Of a stretch of 64,000 bases of DNA, positions 59,901 through 64,000 are shown one piece after another. Each line of letters begins with the position of its first letter. Position 1 is the first letter of the stretch. The notes beneath the pieces are model-generated. The model did no database searches. It was not told the DNA's origin and saw nothing but the letters and a program-made list of their open reading frames with translations. The stretch is taken from the NCBI GenBank assembly GCA_963978895.1, contig OZ022242.1, positions 33,142,333-33,206,332 of the forward strand, read 5' to 3'. A program made the translations under genes and the position numbers. Source of the stretch: Erpobdella octoculata (Eukaryota; Annelida; Clitellata; Hirudinida; Erpobdellidae).

Positions 59901-62199
59901 GGTGATTAAATAGTAATTTATCTTCATATAAACGACCTTCTATAGATAATCGTTTGTTTATAAGCGATAAATTCGAGGTTATTTTGAAAAAATTCTTTTA
60001 ATCTTGCTAGGAATCGACTGTGAACATTCTCAGAATTCTACTGAATTCACCAGAGGTTTGAACTTTCGTTGGTTCGAGTTTAACGTTTGAAAATAAGAAT
60101 TTAATCATATTGAGAAGTAGTAACTTGAGATTATTTATTTTGCATCACTGTTGTGTATATATGCGTAAACACCGCATATGCTTGTCTTATCTGCAACGTT
60201 GAAATTGTAAAGGATCCCTGAGGTGTTTCACAAAAGGGCGCTTGAAATTCAAAAAACTGTAACTTTTTTAACTTTAAGTTGTTGTTTAGTGAAATTTATA
60301 AACTAAAACCAACAAGTAAAGGAAAAAACGAGTTTTTCAACACAAACTTTTTTTTTTAATTGAATCATATATTGTCATCCAATATAAAGCTAGGCTGAAA
60401 GTTTCAGCTTCCTAGCTAGTCAAATGGCTGTTTAAATGTTACTTGCAAGATTTGCATACAGGGAAAAACACAGACAAACAGAGATTGTAATCTAAATAAA
60501 AGTTTGTAAAAAGAGTGTTTTAGCAGATTGATGAATAAGTTTCGATAGACGATATGGATTTTGTTCAAATATGAACCATGTTTGTTTGAGATTTTGAAAA
60601 TTTGTCCATTAGTTATTCTAATAAAAAAGGTAAATAAATAAACAGTATTTATCATTTTTTATTTTTGATAATATAATATAAATATAATAAACTGTGAATA
60701 TTTTTGCAATTTTAAATTTTAAATTCAGGTTTCACTTCAGACGATATGCCGTCACCAACGTTACCACTCACTTCAAAAACTGTAACATCGGTACCTAATA
60801 CTTCATCAACATCGATAAATTCATCAGCAAGACCAGCGACATCTGCTAATTCATCATCAATGCCATCAACCAGTTCATCACCTACACTGACAGCATCATC
60901 TTCCACGATACCACTGTCATCATCACCATCAACAACAGAAACATCTTTAATATCAACATCTTCACCTCCAACAACATTCAAATCATCTACTAGTTCAGTC
61001 GTAACTACTGACATTCCACTGTCATTTACGGTGAGGTTTTTCTTTGCATTTTAAAACATGTGTAATTTCTGGATTTTTTGTTTCCCTAAGTTTTTTTAAT
61101 AATTATATGGAATCATAATTTATTTTTAATAACAATGTTTTGGCAATAATGCTGGAATTTTCTAACATCATCAGACGGCTACTCCATTCTCAAACACAAC
61201 TGATGAAACACCACAGCCTCCTCTAGTATGAATTGGTTTTTTACCATTAATTTGTACATTTTGTTTTAATTTAATTAAATAAAATTATTATTATTAATAA
61301 GGATATTATTTATTATTAATTCCTTAACCTGCACCACAGTAAAGATGCTGAGCTTCTACAACTCAGATCTTGTCAATCTATCCCATTTTCTTACTTGTCA
61401 TCTTCAGTCTGCCAACAATGCAGCTGCTAGTGTTTTCTTTATGAAAATAATTTATTATTGTCTTCTGCACATTGTGTTTTAAGACTGAAATAGCAGTATG
61501 TAGGAAATGCCGATGTATTTTCCGTTTGGCATTTCCTGTCATGGGTCAGAATTCGATCTTGTTTTTTTTCCTTCATTTATACAGGCTTGGGACTCGCATG
61601 CAGTAAGCAAGGCAGAGTTACTGTTAGGCTTGTTCTGAGAAAGCTTTAAAACAGTCACAGCAATCGCTCTCTTCATCAACTCTACTGGCTAAGAATCAGC
61701 TGCTAGATTGAGTTCAAAAATTTTCTTGGCTCTGAAGTTTCCTAATAAGATGACACCATCGTATCAAACACCCTGCACGTGCAAGAAGATACTCTGAATA
61801 AAGAAAACCCTTTCTGATATTCATCTAACTCCGCCTTGCATTTGCAAGCCAGTCCCAAGCCTGGAGAAAGGAGGAGGGAAAAGTTAAAAGGATCAAATTT
61901 TGACCCACGACAGGAAGTACTTAGGTGCTTCCTACATACAGCTATTTCAGTCTTAAAACACTTGGTGTAAAGGACTATAAACTATTATAAAAAGAAAAAA
62001 ATGATATTCATCTAGTCTCCTCATGCAGGCCTAAAAACACTGTTATCATTTGTCTCAGAGGAATATTGAAGTGCATTTTGTTTTACTCGTGCCACGTTGA
62101 AAATCTTCAAAATAAAATAAAATAAAGTGAAATTTAATGAATTTAAAACCATTAGGAAATGTCATTCATTCATTGATGTGGTACCAGTGCGATTGAAAA

Positions 62200-62238
<39 letters not shown>

Positions 62239-62887
62239 TTAAGTTCTGAAGCTAGTACTGACTTTTTATTTACTTTTAAATTGAAATTAATTGATTTTAC
62301 AGCCCTACAACAGAATTGGTTTAATTGTTGGTTTGACAGTTTCGATCTTCTTCCTTCTTGTCATCATTGCAGGTCAGTTTTGTCTTCTAGTATTTGTAAT
62401 ATTGTGATTTGTTCTGAGTGATGAAACATGTTTCTGTAAAGCGTTTCGGTTACAGTTTCTGTTGTGCAAATTCACGCTATCTAAATTCGTATTACATTAA
62501 CTTGCATGTAAACACTCCCATACAGTCGTTATATGCGTCATCTAGCGACTGTATGTAAATTCGTATTACATTAACTTACGTGTAAACACTCCCGTACATT
62601 CGTTGTATGCGTCATCTTGCGACTGTATGTAAATTCGTATTACATTAACTTACATGTAAACACTCCCGTACATTTGTTGTATGCGTCATCTTGCGACTGT
62701 ATGTAAATTTGTATTACATTAACTTACATGTAAACACTCCTTTACAGTCGTTGTGTGCGTCATCCTACGACTGAAGAAAAAACGAGCGACCAGCGGCAAC
62801 TACGAGCCAAGCAAAGAAGAGAAAGAGGGAACGAGGAACGTCCTTCACAACTTTCTCACTCTGCCGCCCGAAGAAAAACTCATTTGA
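56937..62887 (+). CDS. Crumbs-like transmembrane protein, 9 coding exons
   Basis: Proposed exons: 56937-57119, 57941-58012, 58738-58882, 59359-59484, 60011-60055, 60729-61030, 61175-61225, 62303-62372, 62748-62887; all GT-AG, phases agree, 1,134 nt, 377 aa. Order: signal peptide (1-22), a Cys-containing segment, EGF-like repeats (SCSGNPCRNEGTC..CNCTGGFSGVNC and DICHNNGTC..CICSDGFYGIDC), a ~115-aa Ser/Thr/Pro stalk (exons 6-7, likely O-glycosylated), a membrane span GLIVGLTVSIFFLLVIIAV (~314-338), and a 39-aa tail. The tail carries KKKRATSGNYEPSKEE and ends PPEEKLI. Crumbs proteins have a tail of about 37 aa with a FERM-binding 'R-x-GTY-PS' motif and a PDZ-binding ...PPPEERLI end that anchors Pals1/Stardust in apical polarity. 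The Tyr-x-Pro-Ser and E-E-K-L-I positions fit. Laminin G domains of large Crumbs are absent, so it is nearer to short forms such as CRB3. Localisation and partners are inferred from the family. Confidence 0.85.
57233..57425 (-). mobile_element. Old family 2 Helitron-like relic in Crumbs-like intron 1
   Basis: AGCAAGGTTACCAGGTGTTA then TCGAAGTTTGTAGAGGTTTT reads as a mutated form of AGCGGGGTTACCCGGCGTTG / TCGGGGTTTTTAGAGG at 49007. It is followed by the same T/C-rich run (TCTCCCTCCCTTC). The hairpin is destroyed, so this is an ancient copy. Confidence 0.5.
60235..60515 (-). repeat. Dispersed repeat, copy 2 (Crumbs-like intron 5)
   Basis: Inverse of 43600-43895, sharing the TTGTCATCCAATATAAAGC, GAAAGTTTCAGC and TTCCTAGCTAGTCAAA words. 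Lies ~215 bp upstream of exon 6. Confidence 0.6.
61430..61998. mobile_element. Foldback (long inverted repeat) element in Crumbs-like intron 7
   Basis: Left arm from about 61430 (TTTTAAGACTGAAATAGCAG, ATGTAGGAA, CTGTCATGGGTCAGAATTCG, GGCTTGGGACTCGCATGCAG, GCAAGGC) is repeated inverted in the right arm ending near 61998 (GCCTTGC, CAGTCCCAAGCC, TTTGACCCACGACAGG, CTATTTCAGTCTTAAAACAC). The arms are ~180 bp with substitutions, around a ~190-bp centre. No coding signs. A transcript of this intron could fold into a long hairpin. Confidence 0.75.
62203..62235. repeat. (ATT)n microsatellite
   Basis: About ten TAT/ATT trinucleotides about 70 bp upstream of exon 8. Confidence 0.95.
62481..62777. repeat. 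74-bp tandem repeat, four units spanning an intron-exon border
   Basis: Four consecutive copies of a unit holding TAAATTCGTATTACATTAAC, TGTAAACACTCC, TACAGTCGTTGTATGCGTCATC and TGCGACTG. The acceptor-equivalent TCGTT begins at 62526, 62600, 62674 and 62748: exactly 74 bp apart. The last one is the real exon 9 start of the Crumbs-like gene. Confidence 0.95.
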
Positions 62888-64000
62888 TGAGATTTTAATT
62901 TAGATAAAAATTTGTTTTTTCTTTCAATTGCTTGATTTTTTATATATTTAAAATATTTGTTTTATGAAGTTAGTTTTTTATTTCATAAATATTCCTCTCC
63001 TGCCGTCATTATCCTGCTTATCACAAACCTTGGTCGAATTTTTCTGATTCTTTTCTATTTGCAAACGATATTTATATTATATTTGATGCGATTTCTTGTA
63101 TCGTGGCAATCAAAAATTGTTGTTCGTAAATGGTAAATGTAGGTGCGGTCCTACTGGATGTGTAGTGTTGCGTTACATGCATATGGATCGATGTGCACTA
63201 CTGAATGATGAATGTGGAATGATGTGTGCCAAAACTTTGGAGTGTTTTGTATACCGAGAATATGTACCGAGTGTTGAATGATGGTTACTTCCTTTTTTTG
63301 GCAGTTTCCCTGTAATAAGTATTACGTCATTCTATGCAAGTCAATTTTTACGTTACTTTACTATGAACTAAATTTGTTTCTTTATGTGAATGTACTTACT
63401 GGTTTTATGTGATTTATTTCTGTATGATTTTAATTATTACTTTTCATGTAAGATGCTATTATTATTATTTATTTTTAAATAGATTTAACAAACAAGTGTA
63501 GGTAATAATCTGTTACTGCTTACTGGGATGAACATACCCGTGCACATGTGAGTAGGTACACATGAGTACTAGTCTACTAGTCAGTGTACTTATTCGTGTG
63601 CTTACTCAACCACATGCGTACATTGTACGTTGTACGTTATTGTGTTTTTTAAGTTATTTGAAAGTCGTTGAGTGATTGTCTTGAATTTAGTGGGCTGTAT
63701 GGAGAAAAGCTTCAATTTGTATTCGCATTCATCGGATTATTTTCAACCATGGAGCGACAACGGGTTCCTTCATTCTATTATTGCTCGCTTCTATCATAAG
63801 GTAAGAAGTCTTTGACGCAGCCAATTATGAATGTCATAGGCAGTCTACTATGAAATCCCGCGGGGTGCACACAGTTGATTAATTCTTCAACCATCGGCAT
63901 GGTTCTGAACTTTGGCGAGTTATGTCACTCCTCCTAGGAATCGCTCGTTCATTTTCCCGCAGCATGCGTTTGGTCATGGACTCCTTAATTAAAACTATCA
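62888..64000. other. 3' UTR and downstream region of the Crumbs-like gene
   Basis: No gene recognised. I see no perfect AATAAA soon after the stop. A 61-codon frame at 63096-63281 (Cys-rich, KCRCGPTGCVVLRYMHMDRC) has no splice or start support and is not accepted. Confidence 0.4.

Noticed and set aside
60712..61014. Acidic 100-codon frame on the minus strand
   Set aside because: It is the shadow of the Ser/Thr-rich stalk exon of the Crumbs-like gene, whose splice sites and phase fit on the plus strand.
63096..63281. 61-codon Cys-rich frame downstream of the Crumbs-like gene
   Set aside because: No recognisable family, no signal peptide, probably 3' UTR or spacer.

Overview
The window is AT-rich, intron-rich, repeat-dense nuclear DNA from an animal, probably an invertebrate. 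GT-AG introns, a Na+/H+ exchanger gene and a Crumbs-type membrane protein gene (Crumbs is known only from metazoans) support this. I cannot name the species. No operons, tRNA, rRNA or CRISPR were seen.

Layout. 1-1.24 kb: the 5' part of a long minus-strand ORF that runs off the left edge (Cys/His-rich, function unknown). 1.5-6.6 kb: a decayed LINE with a restriction-like endonuclease, a Penelope-type GIY-YIG relic and long GTAT/AT microsatellites. 6.6-31.3 kb: three tandem copies, spaced about 9.4-9.5 kb apart, of an intronless cullin-1-like gene on the minus strand (A intact, B killed by a 4-nt deletion, C intact but mosaic). They are separated by many copies of a non-autonomous Helitron-like element that begins TCTATATATATAAAAG, ends GGGCACTGCTAGT and carries a core of ~156-bp tandem repeats. 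AT and CATA microsatellites bridge these copies. 31.4-39.9 kb: a second, truncated LINE copy, a dead Tc1 element, a GC-rich second Helitron-like family made of 18-bp minisatellite, and a hAT element nested inside a Tigger/pogo-like element.

40.4-52.6 kb (minus): a complete Na+/H+ exchanger (SLC9/NHE type). I could splice it into 20 coding exons whose phases all agree (2,424 nt, 807 aa). Introns hold a LINE endonuclease relic, minisatellites and a Helitron-like composite. 53.6-56 kb: a ~100-bp minisatellite, a LINE tail fossil and a hAT-type MITE with an 8-bp target duplication. 56.9-62.9 kb (plus): a 9-exon, 377-aa Crumbs-like protein with a signal peptide, EGF-like repeats, a Ser/Thr-rich stalk, one membrane span and a 39-aa tail with a FERM-type motif and a C-terminal EEKLI. 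Its last intron contains three upstream 74-bp copies of the final splice acceptor and exon start.

The genes do not form a pathway. The main themes are tandem amplification and homogenisation of a cullin gene between Helitron-like repeats, and repeat-driven changes at exon borders in two conserved genes. All homology calls are from motif recognition without database searches.
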